Shown: positions 8,558-16,746 of the stretch, in pieces
How positions within the stretch are numbered: position 1 is the stretch's first letter
Layout: each line of letters starts with the position of its first letter
Origin: a bacterium
GTDB lineage: Bacteria; Desulfobacterota; Binatia; DP-6
Direction of reading: 5' to 3'
Assembly (NCBI GenBank): GCA_026129405.1
Contig: JAHCID010000010.1
Coordinates: 84,600-148,599 of the forward strand
Length of the DNA stretch: 64,000 nt
The notes under the pieces: model-generated
The model's input: the letters and a program-made list of their open reading frames with translations, nothing else
Told to the model about the DNA's origin: nothing
Databases searched by the model: none
Translations under genes and position numbers: made by a program

Positions 8558-9948
8558 CAGCCGCGCACCTCGCCGTCCTCGATCACCCGGCGCACCTCGG
8601 CGGCGGTGGTGACGCCGGCGGCGATCTTGTCGCGGCCGTCGTCGTCGAGCGTGCGCAGGCCGGCGGCGCCCGCGTGGCGGCGCAGGGTCGCCGTGTCGGC
8701 GCGCTCGAGGAGACGCGCGCGCAGGCCGTCGTCGGGGAGCAGCAGCTCGTAGAGGCCGGTGCGACCGCGGTAGCCGGTGCCGCGACAGCCGCCGCAGCCG
8801 CGGCCGTCGCAGTCGGCGCAGCGTACGCGCACGAGACGCTGCGCCAGCACGCCGGTCACCGCCGAGGCGACGAGGTAGGGCTCGGCGCCCATGTCGAGCA
8901 GGCGCGTGAGGGCGCCGGCGGCGTCCGAGGTGTGCAGCGTCGCGAGCACGAGGTGCCCGGTCAGCGCGGCGCGGATCGCGATCTCCATCGTCTCGCGGTC
9001 GCGGATCTCGCCCACCAGGATGACATCGGGGTCTTGCCGCAGGATCGCACGCAGGCCGGCGGCGAAGTCGAGGCCGATGCGCGGGCGCACCTCCATCTGG
9101 CCGATGCCGGCGAGCCGGTACTCGACCGGATCTTCGATCGTGAGGACGTTGCGCGTCCCGGCGGCGAGACGTGCGAGCGCGGCGTAGAGGGTCGTCGTCT
9201 TGCCGCTGCCGGTGGGCCCGGTGACGAGGACGAAGCCGTGGCTGCGGGCGAGCAGGGTCTCGAAGCCGGCGAGGGCGGCGGCGCCGAGCCCGAGCGCGCC
9301 GAGGTCGCGGCGGATGCTGGCGCGGTCGAGCAGGCGCAGGACGAGGCGCTCGCCGCCGGTGGTGGGCACGACCGAGACGCGCACGTCGACGTCGCGCCCG
9401 CCGACGCGCACGGCGATGCGGCCGTCCTGCGGCAGGCGGCGCTCGGCGATGTCGAGGCCGGCCATGATCTTGGTCCGCGCGACCACCGCGCCGTGCAGCG
9501 CGAGCGGCGCCTCGACCACGTCGTGCAGCACGCCGTCGATGCGGAAGCGCACGCCCACGCGCCGCTCCGACGGCTCGACGTGGACGTCGCTGGCGCCGGC
9601 GCGCACCGCCTCGCAGAGGACGGCGTTGACGAAGCGGATCGCGGGCGCGTCGTCGCCGGCTTCGAGCAGGTCGGGCACGTCCTCGAGCGGCGCCTCGGGC
9701 AGCTCCAGGCGCTCGCCGAGCGCGGCGTCGCTCGCCGCCGCGCCGGCGGCGTCGTCGTAGGCCCGGTCGATGGCGGCGCGCAGGGCGTCGGCGGCCATGC
9801 GCTGGATGCGGACGGGGCGGCCGAAGACGAAGCGCAGGTCGTCCAGCGCCGCCAGCGCCGAGCCCGGGTCGGCGATCGCGACGCGGACGGCGTCGGGCTC
9901 GTCGGCGAGCGGCAGCACGAGGTGCCGGCGCGCCCACTGCATCGGCAC
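8557..9948 (-). CDS. gspE: Type II secretion ATPase GspE
   Basis: The cytoplasmic hexameric ATPase that powers pseudopilus assembly. Visible are the N1E-type domain, the Walker A motif GPTGSGKTTTLYAAL, an Asp box (TIEDPVEYRL), Walker B (DPDVILVGEIRD), a His box (TGHLVLATLHTSDA) and the four-cysteine zinc loop (CADCDGRGCGGC). The ATG used here gives 463 residues, somewhat short. An ATG overlapping the gspD stop (ATGA, nt 10025) begins a peptide in another frame that would fuse naturally to TLLAAVPMQWARRH if one base were gained or lost near nt 9985. The N-terminus is therefore uncertain by about 25 residues; a GTG at nt 9954 is another option. Confidence 0.93.
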   Translation of the reverse strand: MPMQWARRHLVLPLADEPDAVRVAIADPGSALAALDDLRFVFGRPVRIQRMAADALRAAIDRAYDDAAGAAASDAALGERLELPEAPLEDVPDLLEAGDDAPAIRFVNAVLCEAVRAGASDVHVEPSERRVGVRFRIDGVLHDVVEAPLALHGAVVARTKIMAGLDIAERRLPQDGRIAVRVGGRDVDVRVSVVPTTGGERLVLRLLDRASIRRDLGALGLGAAALAGFETLLARSHGFVLVTGPTGSGKTTTLYAALARLAAGTRNVLTIEDPVEYRLAGIGQMEVRPRIGLDFAAGLRAILRQDPDVILVGEIRDRETMEIAIRAALTGHLVLATLHTSDAAGALTRLLDMGAEPYLVASAVTGVLAQRLVRVRCADCDGRGCGGCRGTGYRGRTGLYELLLPDDGLRARLLERADTATLRRHAGAAGLRTLDDDGRDKIAAGVTTAAEVRRVIEDGEVRG

Positions 9949-10021
9949 GGCGGCGAGCAGCGTGCGCGCCGGGGCGGCGGCGGCACGCGCCGCGGCAGCG
10001 TGGCCGCGTGCACGGGCGCGC

Positions 10022-12073
10022 TCATGGCGCCTCGGTGGGCGGGGTGTCGTCGGGCCAGTCGCCCGCGTCGGGCGGCGGCGGGTCGTCCCAGGTCGGGCCG
10101 CGCATGATCGAGCCGTCGCGCAGCAGGCGCGGCATACGCTCGCGTTGCGCGCGGGCGTGCTCGGTGAGCTGGGCGTCGGTGGCGAGCACGTGCGGGGTCA
10201 GGAAGACGAGGAGGTTCGTCTTCACGCGCGTGCGCTCCTCGCGGCGGAAGAGGGCGCCCAGGACGGGGATGTCCTGCATGAACGGCACGCCGCGGTCGCG
10301 CAGCCGGATGGTGTCGGCGAGGAGCCCGCCGATGACCACCGTCTGCGCGTGACGCGCGCCGACGACGGTGCTCGCCGAGCGCACGGTGGTGGTCGGGCCG
10401 ACGAGGTTCGGGTCGCCGACGGCGGGATCGGGGACGGGGTCGATGTCCGACACCTCCTCGAACAGCGTCATGCGCACGTAGTCGTCGGCGGTGATCTGCG
10501 GCGTCAGCCGCAGCGTGATGCCGACGTCGTGGCGCTCGATCGTGGTGAAGAGGTTCGAGAGGTTCGAGGCGCTGGTCGCGCGGCTGGCGACGAACGGGAC
10601 GTTGCGGCCGACGACGATCTCGGCCTCCTCGTTGTCGGTCGTCACCATGTTGGGCGCCGACAGCACGTTGATCTCGCTATCGGTCTGCAGGGCCGTGAGC
10701 AGCGCCGTGTACGCCGGCACCTCCTTGCCGTTCGGCAGGCGCACGGTCTGGCTGCTGGCGGCGGCGAGGATCAGGCCCGGCAGCGAGGTCGGGTCCTGCA
10801 CCGCGGTGCCGAGCGCGGAGAGGTTCACCTGCCCGATGCCGACGCCCGCCCCGGTCGACGCCGCGCCCTGGAGCTCGACGCCGAGCGCGCGCAGCTTGTC
10901 GGCCGTGGTCTCGACGATGATCGCCTCGACGAAGACCTGGCGGCGGCGCACGTCGAGCTCGGCGACCACGCGGCGCAGCGTCTGCCAGTCGGCCGAGGTG
11001 GCGCTCACGATGAGGGCGTTGGTCGCCGGATCGGCAGTGAGCCGCACCGGCGCTTCGAGCGGGACGGCGCCGGCGTGCCCGGCGCTGACCGGCTCGGCCC
11101 GCGCCGGCGGCGGCTGCAGCGGCGGCTCGCCGAGGCCGGCGTCGTAGCCGTAGGGCACGACGATCTCCTTCGAGCGGCTGCGGGAGAGCAGGCTGCCGCG
11201 CGCCTTCTCGGGCTCGGGCGGCGGTGCGGGCAGGCCGAGGAGCTGCGAGAGCACGCGCACGAGCGCGTCGGCCTGGGCGTACTTGAGGCGGTAGACGTGC
11301 AGCTGCGAGGCGACCGCCGGGGTCGCGACGTCGAGCCGCGCCACCAGCGTGCGGGCGCGCCGCACCTCGGACGGAGGGCCGACGAGGAGCAGCGAGTTCG
11401 TGCGCGGGTCGGGCACCACCCGCAAGGTCGCACCGCTGCCTTCGGCGACGAGGGCGTCGCGCAGCCGGTCGGCCATGTCGGCGGCGGGCGCGTGGCGCAG
11501 CGACGCGGTCTCGACGTGGCGGCTGCCCGCCGGCCCGTCGAGCTCGTCCATGAGCGCGGCGAGGCGCTCGACGTTGGCGGCGCCGTCGACCACGACGATG
11601 CGGTTCGTGTCGGGATAGGCGGTGAGCACGCCCTCCTTCGACACCAGCGGCTGGAGGACCGGGACCAGCGTCGCGACCTCGGCCTGGCGCGGCACGAGGA
11701 TGCGGGTGACGAACTCGTCGCCGCGGCCGCGGCCGATCGGCACGGCGCTCTCGCGCGCCGTATCCGCCGGCACGATCTTCGTGAAGCCGCCGCTCGGCAC
11801 GGTCGTGAAGCCTTTCACCTGGAGGACCGACTGGAAGACGAGGTAGGCCTCCTCGGGCGTGATGCGGGTCGGCGAGATGATCGTCACCTTGCCGCGCACG
11901 CGGTCGTCGACGATGAAGTTGCGGCCGGTGACCTCGCTCACGAAGCGCGCCAGCACGGGCAGCTCGACGTCCTGGAAGTTGAGCGCGACGGTGGCCTCGT
12001 CGGCGCCGCGGGCGACGGCCGGAACGGCGAGCTGCAGCGCGCCGAGGAGCAGGACCGGGAGGCGGCGGCTCAT
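10022..12073 (-). CDS. gspD: Type II secretion outer-membrane secretin GspD
   Basis: The 683-residue secretin forms the outer-membrane channel. After a signal peptide (LLLGALQLAVPAVARG) come the N0 domain (VALNFQDVELPVLARFVSEV), the KH-like N1-N3 repeats (YPDTNRIVVVDGAANVERLA and VPDPRTNSLLLVGPPSEVRR), a low-complexity loop, and the secretin core with the signature NVLSAPNMVTTDNEEAEI, VGRNVPF, the gate region and VVIGGLLADTIRLRDRGVPF. The tail is Pro/Asp-rich and may dock a pilotin. It sits 10 nt after gspC and ends in an overlap with the original gspE start region. The reading frame is intact throughout. Confidence 0.95.
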   Translation of the reverse strand: MSRRLPVLLLGALQLAVPAVARGADEATVALNFQDVELPVLARFVSEVTGRNFIVDDRVRGKVTIISPTRITPEEAYLVFQSVLQVKGFTTVPSGGFTKIVPADTARESAVPIGRGRGDEFVTRILVPRQAEVATLVPVLQPLVSKEGVLTAYPDTNRIVVVDGAANVERLAALMDELDGPAGSRHVETASLRHAPAADMADRLRDALVAEGSGATLRVVPDPRTNSLLLVGPPSEVRRARTLVARLDVATPAVASQLHVYRLKYAQADALVRVLSQLLGLPAPPPEPEKARGSLLSRSRSKEIVVPYGYDAGLGEPPLQPPPARAEPVSAGHAGAVPLEAPVRLTADPATNALIVSATSADWQTLRRVVAELDVRRRQVFVEAIIVETTADKLRALGVELQGAASTGAGVGIGQVNLSALGTAVQDPTSLPGLILAAASSQTVRLPNGKEVPAYTALLTALQTDSEINVLSAPNMVTTDNEEAEIVVGRNVPFVASRATSASNLSNLFTTIERHDVGITLRLTPQITADDYVRMTLFEEVSDIDPVPDPAVGDPNLVGPTTTVRSASTVVGARHAQTVVIGGLLADTIRLRDRGVPFMQDIPVLGALFRREERTRVKTNLLVFLTPHVLATDAQLTEHARAQRERMPRLLRDGSIMRGPTWDDPPPPDAGDWPDDTPPTEAP

Positions 12074-12083
12074 CGCAGGCGGC

Positions 12084-12908
12084 TCATCGCAGATCGTACA
12101 CCAGCGTGCGGGGCGCCCCGGCGCGCACGATGTCGAGGGCCACGCGCGGCTCGGTGCGCAGGCGCTGGAGGAAAGCGAGCAGCGTCGCCGGGTCGCCCAC
12201 GGCGGTGCCGTTGACGCGCTGGACGACGTCGCCGTCCTCGAGCCCGAGGCGACGGAAAATGCTGTCGTCCTTGATCTGGAAGAGGCGGAAGCCGTTCGGG
12301 CGCCCGTCCTCGACCTCGGCCACCGCGCGCAGCTGGGTGAGCAGGCCGCTCATGTTGTCGACCGCGCCGGCGAGCTCGCGCCGGTCGACGATCCAGGCGT
12401 CGGCACCGGTGCGGCGGATGGTCGCGCCCGGGGTCGCGGCGGCGACGATCGGGACGGGCGCCGCGTCCGCGGGCGCGGCCTCGGCCGTGGCCAGCTCGAG
12501 GACGGTCTCGCCGCCGGGCGCGCGCAGCGTCACCTGATCCCAGGCGATCGCGGCGATGCGGGCGGCGCGGAGCGCGTCGCCGACGCGGTAGAGCTCCTGG
12601 CGGCCGGTGGCGTCGTCGTCGATGATCGCGTGCGCGATGCCGCCGTGGAAGCCGACGCCGCGCAGGCGCAGGCCGCCGGTGTCGGCGCCGGCGACCTGCG
12701 GCGCGACCGGATTGAAGAGGTCGCGCGCGGCGATCACCGCGTACTGCTCGAGCGGCGCCGGTGCGGCCGGGCGGGAGCGGGCGATCGCCGCCGGAGGGAC
12801 CGACCAGGTCGCGAGCCGCAGCGTCGTGCTCACGCCCACCGCGAGCAGGGCGACGACGCACGCGAGCAGGGCGACCTCGATCGCGAGCCGCGTGGGGAAG
12901 GCTGGCAT
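12084..12908 (-). CDS. gspC: Type II secretion protein GspC (HR and PDZ domains)
   Basis: A 274-residue bitopic protein linking the inner-membrane platform to the secretin. It has one N-terminal membrane helix (VALLACVVALLAVGVSTTL), a homology region (YAVIAARDLFNP, then LRLRGVGFHGGIAHAIIDD) that binds GspD N0, and a C-terminal PDZ domain (FRLFQIKDDSIFRRLGLEDG, DVVQRVNGTAVGDP). It is the first gene of the secretion operon. A gap of about 107 nt with hairpin-forming sequence separates it from the patatin-like gene upstream. Confidence 0.9.
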   Translation of the reverse strand: MPAFPTRLAIEVALLACVVALLAVGVSTTLRLATWSVPPAAIARSRPAAPAPLEQYAVIAARDLFNPVAPQVAGADTGGLRLRGVGFHGGIAHAIIDDDATGRQELYRVGDALRAARIAAIAWDQVTLRAPGGETVLELATAEAAPADAAPVPIVAAATPGATIRRTGADAWIVDRRELAGAVDNMSGLLTQLRAVAEVEDGRPNGFRLFQIKDDSIFRRLGLEDGDVVQRVNGTAVGDPATLLAFLQRLRTEPRVALDIVRAGAPRTLVYDLR

Positions 12909-13015
12909 GGAGCGAGGCGTGGGGGTTTAGCGCCTCCCACGCCGCTTGACCAGTGCCCGGACGCGCCTCCGGCGCGATCCGCCCGTGGCCTCGCCGAGCG
13001 GGCGGAGACCGCGTG
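12909..13015 (-). terminator. Hairpin-rich gap between the patatin-like gene and gspC
   Basis: The gap holds an 8-bp inverted repeat (GGCGTGGG at 12916-12923 and CCCACGCC at 12936-12943) and further GC-rich inverted repeats closer to the patatin stop. No T-tract follows, so intrinsic termination is unproven. It may instead separate the upstream gene from the T2SS operon by attenuation. I see no convincing promoter here. Confidence 0.3.
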
Positions 13016-14134
13016 CTACGCGACCTTGCGGGCCGCGGTGCTCCAGCGATGCGCGCGGTGCTCGATCTCGGCGCGGGGCGCCAGGGCCACGCCGTGCCGG
13101 CCGAAGATCGCCCGGTAGCGGTCGTAGTCGTTGAGGACGGTCTTCACCGTGGTGCGGTAGCCGCGGCGCACGACCTCCTGGCGCAGGCCGTAGGTCATGA
13201 GCGGCACGTCGAAGAGGTCGAGGTCGGCCTCGTAGGGCTCGAAGAGCACGACGTCGGCGTCGGGGTGCTCCCAGGCGTGACGCTTCAGGCCCTCGCGCAG
13301 GCGGCGCTGGAGCGCGATGCGGAACGACTGGCTGGCGATGGTGAGCGGGCCGCCCTCGCGGATGCCGCCGGCGACGTCGCCCATGATGAGCGGCCGCAGC
13401 GGGTTCACCAGCACGACGAGCCGTGCGCCGCGCTCGATGGCGAGGCCGGCGTGCGCGGTCTTCGTGACCGCGCCGTCGACGTAGTCGACCCCGTCGATGC
13501 GCACCGGCTCGAAGACGATCGGGATCGCCGCTGACGCCGCGACCGCGCGTGAGATCGGCGTGCGCTCGGTACGCGTGCCGCCGAAGACGTGGATGGCGCC
13601 GGTGTCGAGCACGGTGGCCGGGATGAGGAGGCGCCGGCGGAGGCGGCGGAAGTCGTCGGAGCGGCCGTCGCGGGTGAGCATCTCGCGCACGTAGGCCTCG
13701 AGGCCGTCCAGGCAGAAGATGCCGGCCGGGAGGTGCCGGACGAGGCCGGCCAGGGTGTCGAGCACGAGGACGTCACGCCAGTTGTTCCACAGGTCGCGGG
13801 CGACGCCGGGGAGCGCCGCGGCGAGGCGGGGGAGGGTGCCGAGGTGGCTCGCCCAGGGGATCGACAGGAAGCGCGAGCCCGACAGGCGCGGCAGCGTGCT
13901 GGGGTCGCCCTCCAGGGTCTCGCGGATGCGCAGGGGGGAGACGTCGTTGGCCACCAGGGCCGAGACCAGGGCGCCGGCGCTGGTGCCCACGTAGAGGTCG
14001 AAGTCGCGGGCGCCGAAGTCCTGGAAGAGGCCGTCGAGGGCGATGAGGGCCCCGAGCTCGTAGAGGCCGCCGACCACGCCACCACCGGCCAGGACGAGCG
14101 CCCGGCGAGCCGGCCCGTATTGACCCGATGGCAT
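13016..14134 (-). CDS. Patatin-like phospholipase
   Basis: A 372-residue lipid acyl hydrolase of the patatin family. It carries the oxyanion loop GGGVVGGLYE, the nucleophile elbow G-T-S-A-G (Ser at about residue 52) and the catalytic Asp in VDYVDGAVTK. No signal peptide or membrane helix is evident, so it is probably cytoplasmic or peripherally bound. The ATG chosen leaves room for a promoter before the divergent cupredoxin gene; a longer start at nt 14221 would run into that gene's ribosome site. The gene lies upstream of gspC on the same strand, but whether the two are functionally linked is unknown. Substrate cannot be predicted. Confidence 0.88.
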   Translation of the reverse strand: MPSGQYGPARRALVLAGGGVVGGLYELGALIALDGLFQDFGARDFDLYVGTSAGALVSALVANDVSPLRIRETLEGDPSTLPRLSGSRFLSIPWASHLGTLPRLAAALPGVARDLWNNWRDVLVLDTLAGLVRHLPAGIFCLDGLEAYVREMLTRDGRSDDFRRLRRRLLIPATVLDTGAIHVFGGTRTERTPISRAVAASAAIPIVFEPVRIDGVDYVDGAVTKTAHAGLAIERGARLVVLVNPLRPLIMGDVAGGIREGGPLTIASQSFRIALQRRLREGLKRHAWEHPDADVVLFEPYEADLDLFDVPLMTYGLRQEVVRRGYRTTVKTVLNDYDRYRAIFGRHGVALAPRAEIEHRAHRWSTAARKVA

Positions 14135-14222
14135 AGCCTGCCGGAATCTCGGCGGAGTCGCGCGAGAGCTTGAGTGCCGGGCCGCGTCCGGGAATGTTCC
14201 GGGGAGCAAGGAGGCGGACACG

Positions 14223-15035
14223 ATGAGGAGCTGGGGGCTGGTCGCCGGGGTCGCGTTGGCGGTCCTGGCCGTCGCCGTGGACGGCGGCGCCTACGAGGTG
14301 GAGGCGGTGACCGACGGCGGGACGCTGCGCGGCACGATCACGCTGGCGGGCTCCGCGCCCGCACCGGAGGCGTTCGCGGTGACGAAGGACAAGGCGGTCT
14401 GCGGCGAGCAGAAGACCCGCGCCGACCTGATCGTCGGCCCCGCCGGCGGCATCGCCAACGTGGCCGTGGTGGTGAAGGCGACGAAGGGACGGGCGCTCGA
14501 GATCCCCGCCCAGCCCGTGACCTTCGACCAGCGCGGCTGCGAGTACGCGCCGCGCGTCCTGGCGTTCCCGGCGGGCAGCACGATCGCCGTGCTGAACCCC
14601 GACGGCGTGCTCCACAACGTGCACGTCATGGGCAAGACGAACCCCGAGGCGAACCGCGCCATGCCGAAGTTCCAGAAGAAGATCGACTGGATCGTCGAGA
14701 AGCCGGAGTGGCCGATCGTGGTGAAGTGCGACGCCCACCCCTGGATGCGCGCCTACTGGCTGGCGATGGACCAGCCGTACTACGCCGTCACCGGACCCGA
14801 CGGCGCCTTCACCATCGCCGACCTGCCGCCCGGCGAGTACGACGTCGAGCTGTGGCACGAGACCCTCGGCCGGCGCACGGAGCGGGTGTCGATCCCGGCG
14901 AAGGCGGAGGCGACCGTCGCCTGGGCCTTCGCCGCCCCGACGACCACCTCGACGAGCCCGCCCGCGGCGGTGACGACCACGACCGGCCCGGCGGCCGTCA
15001 CCCCGACCACGCCGCCGGTGGAGGCGCTGCCGTGA
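14223..15035 (+). CDS. Exported cupredoxin-like protein with carboxypeptidase-regulatory-like domain
   Basis: A 270-residue protein with a signal peptide (LVAGVALAVLAVAVDGGA). The body resembles plastocyanin-like proteins of the methylamine-utilisation type: a strand-rich N-terminal part (GGTLRGTITLAGSAPAPEAF) and the candidate type 1 copper ligands LHNVHV, then VKCDAHPWMRAYW, giving a His-Cys-His-Met set. It is followed by a carboxypeptidase-regulatory-like strand pattern (GPDGAFTIADLPPGEYDV) and a Thr/Pro-rich tail. It overlaps the next gene by GTGA, so the cupredoxin-like protein, the 16-cysteine protein and CorA are probably co-transcribed. Copper binding is inferred from ligand spacing only. 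Confidence 0.8.
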   Translation: MRSWGLVAGVALAVLAVAVDGGAYEVEAVTDGGTLRGTITLAGSAPAPEAFAVTKDKAVCGEQKTRADLIVGPAGGIANVAVVVKATKGRALEIPAQPVTFDQRGCEYAPRVLAFPAGSTIAVLNPDGVLHNVHVMGKTNPEANRAMPKFQKKIDWIVEKPEWPIVVKCDAHPWMRAYWLAMDQPYYAVTGPDGAFTIADLPPGEYDVELWHETLGRRTERVSIPAKAEATVAWAFAAPTTTSTSPPAAVTTTTGPAAVTPTTPPVEALP

Positions 15036-15499
15036 CCCGGGCCGTGTGGTGCGGGCTCGTCGTCGCCGTCCTCCTCGCCGCCGCGCCCGGCGGCGCCGCT
15101 GCGGCCGGCGACCGGCGGCAGTGTCTCAACGAGTCGCGCCGCCAGCAGGGCCAGTGCCTGAAACGTGCCCGCGAGCAGTGCGACGAGGCCTTCGACGCCG
15201 ACCTGAAGCGCTGCTTCGGCGCCGACAACACCTGCCTCCGCGGCTGCCAGACCGACGAGGGGAAGTGCCAGGTCGACCCGCTCGCGAACCTCGAGGGCTG
15301 CCGCATCGCCTGCAGCGCCGACCTGAAGGCGGCGATCCAGGGATGCAAGGTCGAGGTCGACACCAAGGCCTGCCAGGCGACGGCCCGTCTCCAGGCGCTC
15401 AAGTGCAAGAACCGCTGCTCGGAGAAGGCGGCGCCCGCGAAGCAGCGCTGCAACGCGGCCTTCAAGCAGTGCCTGCTCGACTGTGCGGGGCGGGAGTAG
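15032..15499 (+). CDS. Exported 16-cysteine protein, copy 1
   Basis: A 155-residue protein of unrecognised family. A signal peptide (WCGLVVAVLLAAAPGGAAAA) leads to a mature region with exactly 16 Cys at residues 31, 42, 50, 61, 68, 72, 79, 90, 94, 105, 114, 125, 129, 140, 147 and 151. Blocks of C-x10-C-x3-C-x10-C recur, a spacing expected for disulfide-stapled helical hairpins. A motif RCFGADNTC marks the middle. It shares its cysteine pattern with the gene at 16747. The GTG start overlaps the cupredoxin-like stop and the stop is 6 nt before corA. Function is unknown; metal binding or an envelope structural role are possible. A distant match to eukaryotic-type cysteine-rich repeats cannot be excluded. 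Confidence 0.8.
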   Translation: MTRAVWCGLVVAVLLAAAPGGAAAAGDRRQCLNESRRQQGQCLKRAREQCDEAFDADLKRCFGADNTCLRGCQTDEGKCQVDPLANLEGCRIACSADLKAAIQGCKVEVDTKACQATARLQALKCKNRCSEKAAPAKQRCNAAFKQCLLDCAGRE

Positions 15500-15505
15500 C
15501 CGGCG

Positions 15506-16477
15506 GTGCTCGTCGACTGCGCTGCCTACATCGCGGGCTGCCGGGTCGCCGACGTCGGGATCGACGAGCTGGACCAGTGGATGGCGAAGGACGACACCTT
15601 CGTCTGGGTCGGGCTCTACGAGCCGAGCGAGGAGGAGCTGCGCGCGGTCCAGGCCGAGCTGGGGCTGCACGACCTGGCCGTCGAGGACGCCCACAGCGCC
15701 CACCAGCGGCCCAAGCTCGAGGAGTACGGCGAGTCGCTGTTCGTCGTCCTGCGTACGGCGCAGTGGGACGGGACGCGGCGCGCGGTCGACAAGGGCGAGA
15801 CGCACCTCTTCATCGGGCGCAAGTACGTCGTCTCGGTGCGCCACGGGAAGTCGCCGTCGTACTCGTCGGTCCGGCTGCGCTGCCAGTCGAACCCGCACCT
15901 CCTCGTCCACGGCACGGACTTCGTCCTCTATGCGATCATGGACTTCGTCGTGGACCACTACTTCCCGGTCCTCGACGAGCTCGAGGAGGAGGTCGAGCAG
16001 CTCGAGAAGGTGATCTTCGGCGAGAAGGGCCGCGGCGACATCACCCGGCGCATCTACCGGCTGAAGCGCCAGCTGATCGGCCTCAAGCGGGCGGTGTCGC
16101 CCCTGGTCGAGGTCTGCAACCGGCTGGTGCGCTTCGACAGCCGCCTCGTCGGCGACGAGACGCGGCCGTACTTCCGCGACGTCTACGACCACGTGGTGCG
16201 GATCAACGAGACCGCGGACGGCCTGCGCGAGCTGCTGACGGGGGCGCTGGAGGCCAACCTCGCCCTCGTCGGCATCCGCCAGAACGAGGTCATGAAGGCG
16301 CTCGCCGCATGGGCCGCGATCCTCGCGCTGCCGACGATGATGGCCGGCATCTGGGGCATGAACTTCGACTCGATGCCGGAGCTGAAGGTGCCGTGGGGCT
16401 ATCCGCTCGCGCTCGCGTCGATGCTCACCGGCGCCGGCGCGCTGTTCTGGAACTTCCGCCGCATCGGCTGGCTCTGA
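15506..16477 (+). CDS. corA: CorA-family divalent cation transporter
   Basis: A 323-residue protein with a cytoplasmic alpha/beta funnel domain, a long stalk helix (about residues 150-270) and two C-terminal membrane helices. The selectivity motif GMN is in AGIWGMNFDSMPEL, followed by a short loop and the last helix. CorA proteins carry Mg2+ and sometimes Co2+, Ni2+ or Zn2+. The GTG start lies 6 nt after a 16-cysteine exported protein and the gene ends the apparent operon. The neighbourhood hints at metal handling, but the ion cannot be told from sequence. Confidence 0.92.
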   Translation: MLVDCAAYIAGCRVADVGIDELDQWMAKDDTFVWVGLYEPSEEELRAVQAELGLHDLAVEDAHSAHQRPKLEEYGESLFVVLRTAQWDGTRRAVDKGETHLFIGRKYVVSVRHGKSPSYSSVRLRCQSNPHLLVHGTDFVLYAIMDFVVDHYFPVLDELEEEVEQLEKVIFGEKGRGDITRRIYRLKRQLIGLKRAVSPLVEVCNRLVRFDSRLVGDETRPYFRDVYDHVVRINETADGLRELLTGALEANLALVGIRQNEVMKALAAWAAILALPTMMAGIWGMNFDSMPELKVPWGYPLALASMLTGAGALFWNFRRIGWL

Positions 16478-16485
16478 GCGTCGCT

Positions 16486-16553
16486 GCCCGAAGGTCGTAG
16501 GCCCGAAGGTCGTACGACCTTCGACGAGCCGACGTGGCGTTCGCGAACGCCAC
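16486..16553. repeat. Direct repeat and two perfect 20-bp palindromes downstream of corA
   Basis: A 14-bp sequence GCCCGAAGGTCGTA occurs at 16486-16499 and again at 16501-16514. The second copy opens a perfect 20-bp palindrome (16504-16523, centre GTCGTACGAC). Ten bases later a second perfect 20-bp palindrome of different sequence follows (16534-16553, centre GTTCGCGAAC). They lie between corA and the second 16-cysteine gene, upstream of a sigma54-type promoter. They may be a bidirectional terminator or a regulator site; no T-tract is present. Confidence 0.7.
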
Positions 16554-16637
16554 TGCAAACGTCTGCGTGCGCGCACGAACCGTCGACGCATGACGACGCG
16601 CTCCGACGTGGATCCGTCGAGATAATTTCCATCCTTC

Positions 16638-16655
16638 TTGGCACCGCTTCTGCTT
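16638..16655 (+). promoter_or_regulatory. Sigma54-type promoter for the second 16-cysteine gene
   Basis: TTGGCACCGCTTCTGCTT has the -24 element TGGCAC and the -12 GC, with exactly ten bases between the invariant GG (16640-16641) and GC (16652-16653). Only one position of the TTGCW box differs. Transcription would start near 16665, giving a leader of about 80 nt that ends in a strong AAGGAGGA ribosome site. The paired palindromes 85-150 bp upstream are at a plausible distance for an enhancer-binding protein. Confidence 0.6.
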
Positions 16656-16746
16656 TACCGTCGCAGGATGTCTGCGGTAGGTACGGCCCGCTCGTCTGGA
16701 GGGGGGTCCTCCGCTGCGACTCGAATCGACTAAGGAGGAAGACAGA

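Noticed and set aside
8674..10107. Open frame of 477 codons antisense to gspE
   Set aside because: Shadow of gspE; GspE carries Walker motifs and the zinc loop in the true frame.
16710..16735. GACTCGAATCGAC as a tRNA T-arm
   Set aside because: No acceptor or anticodon stems can be built around it; it is the leader of the second 16-cysteine gene.
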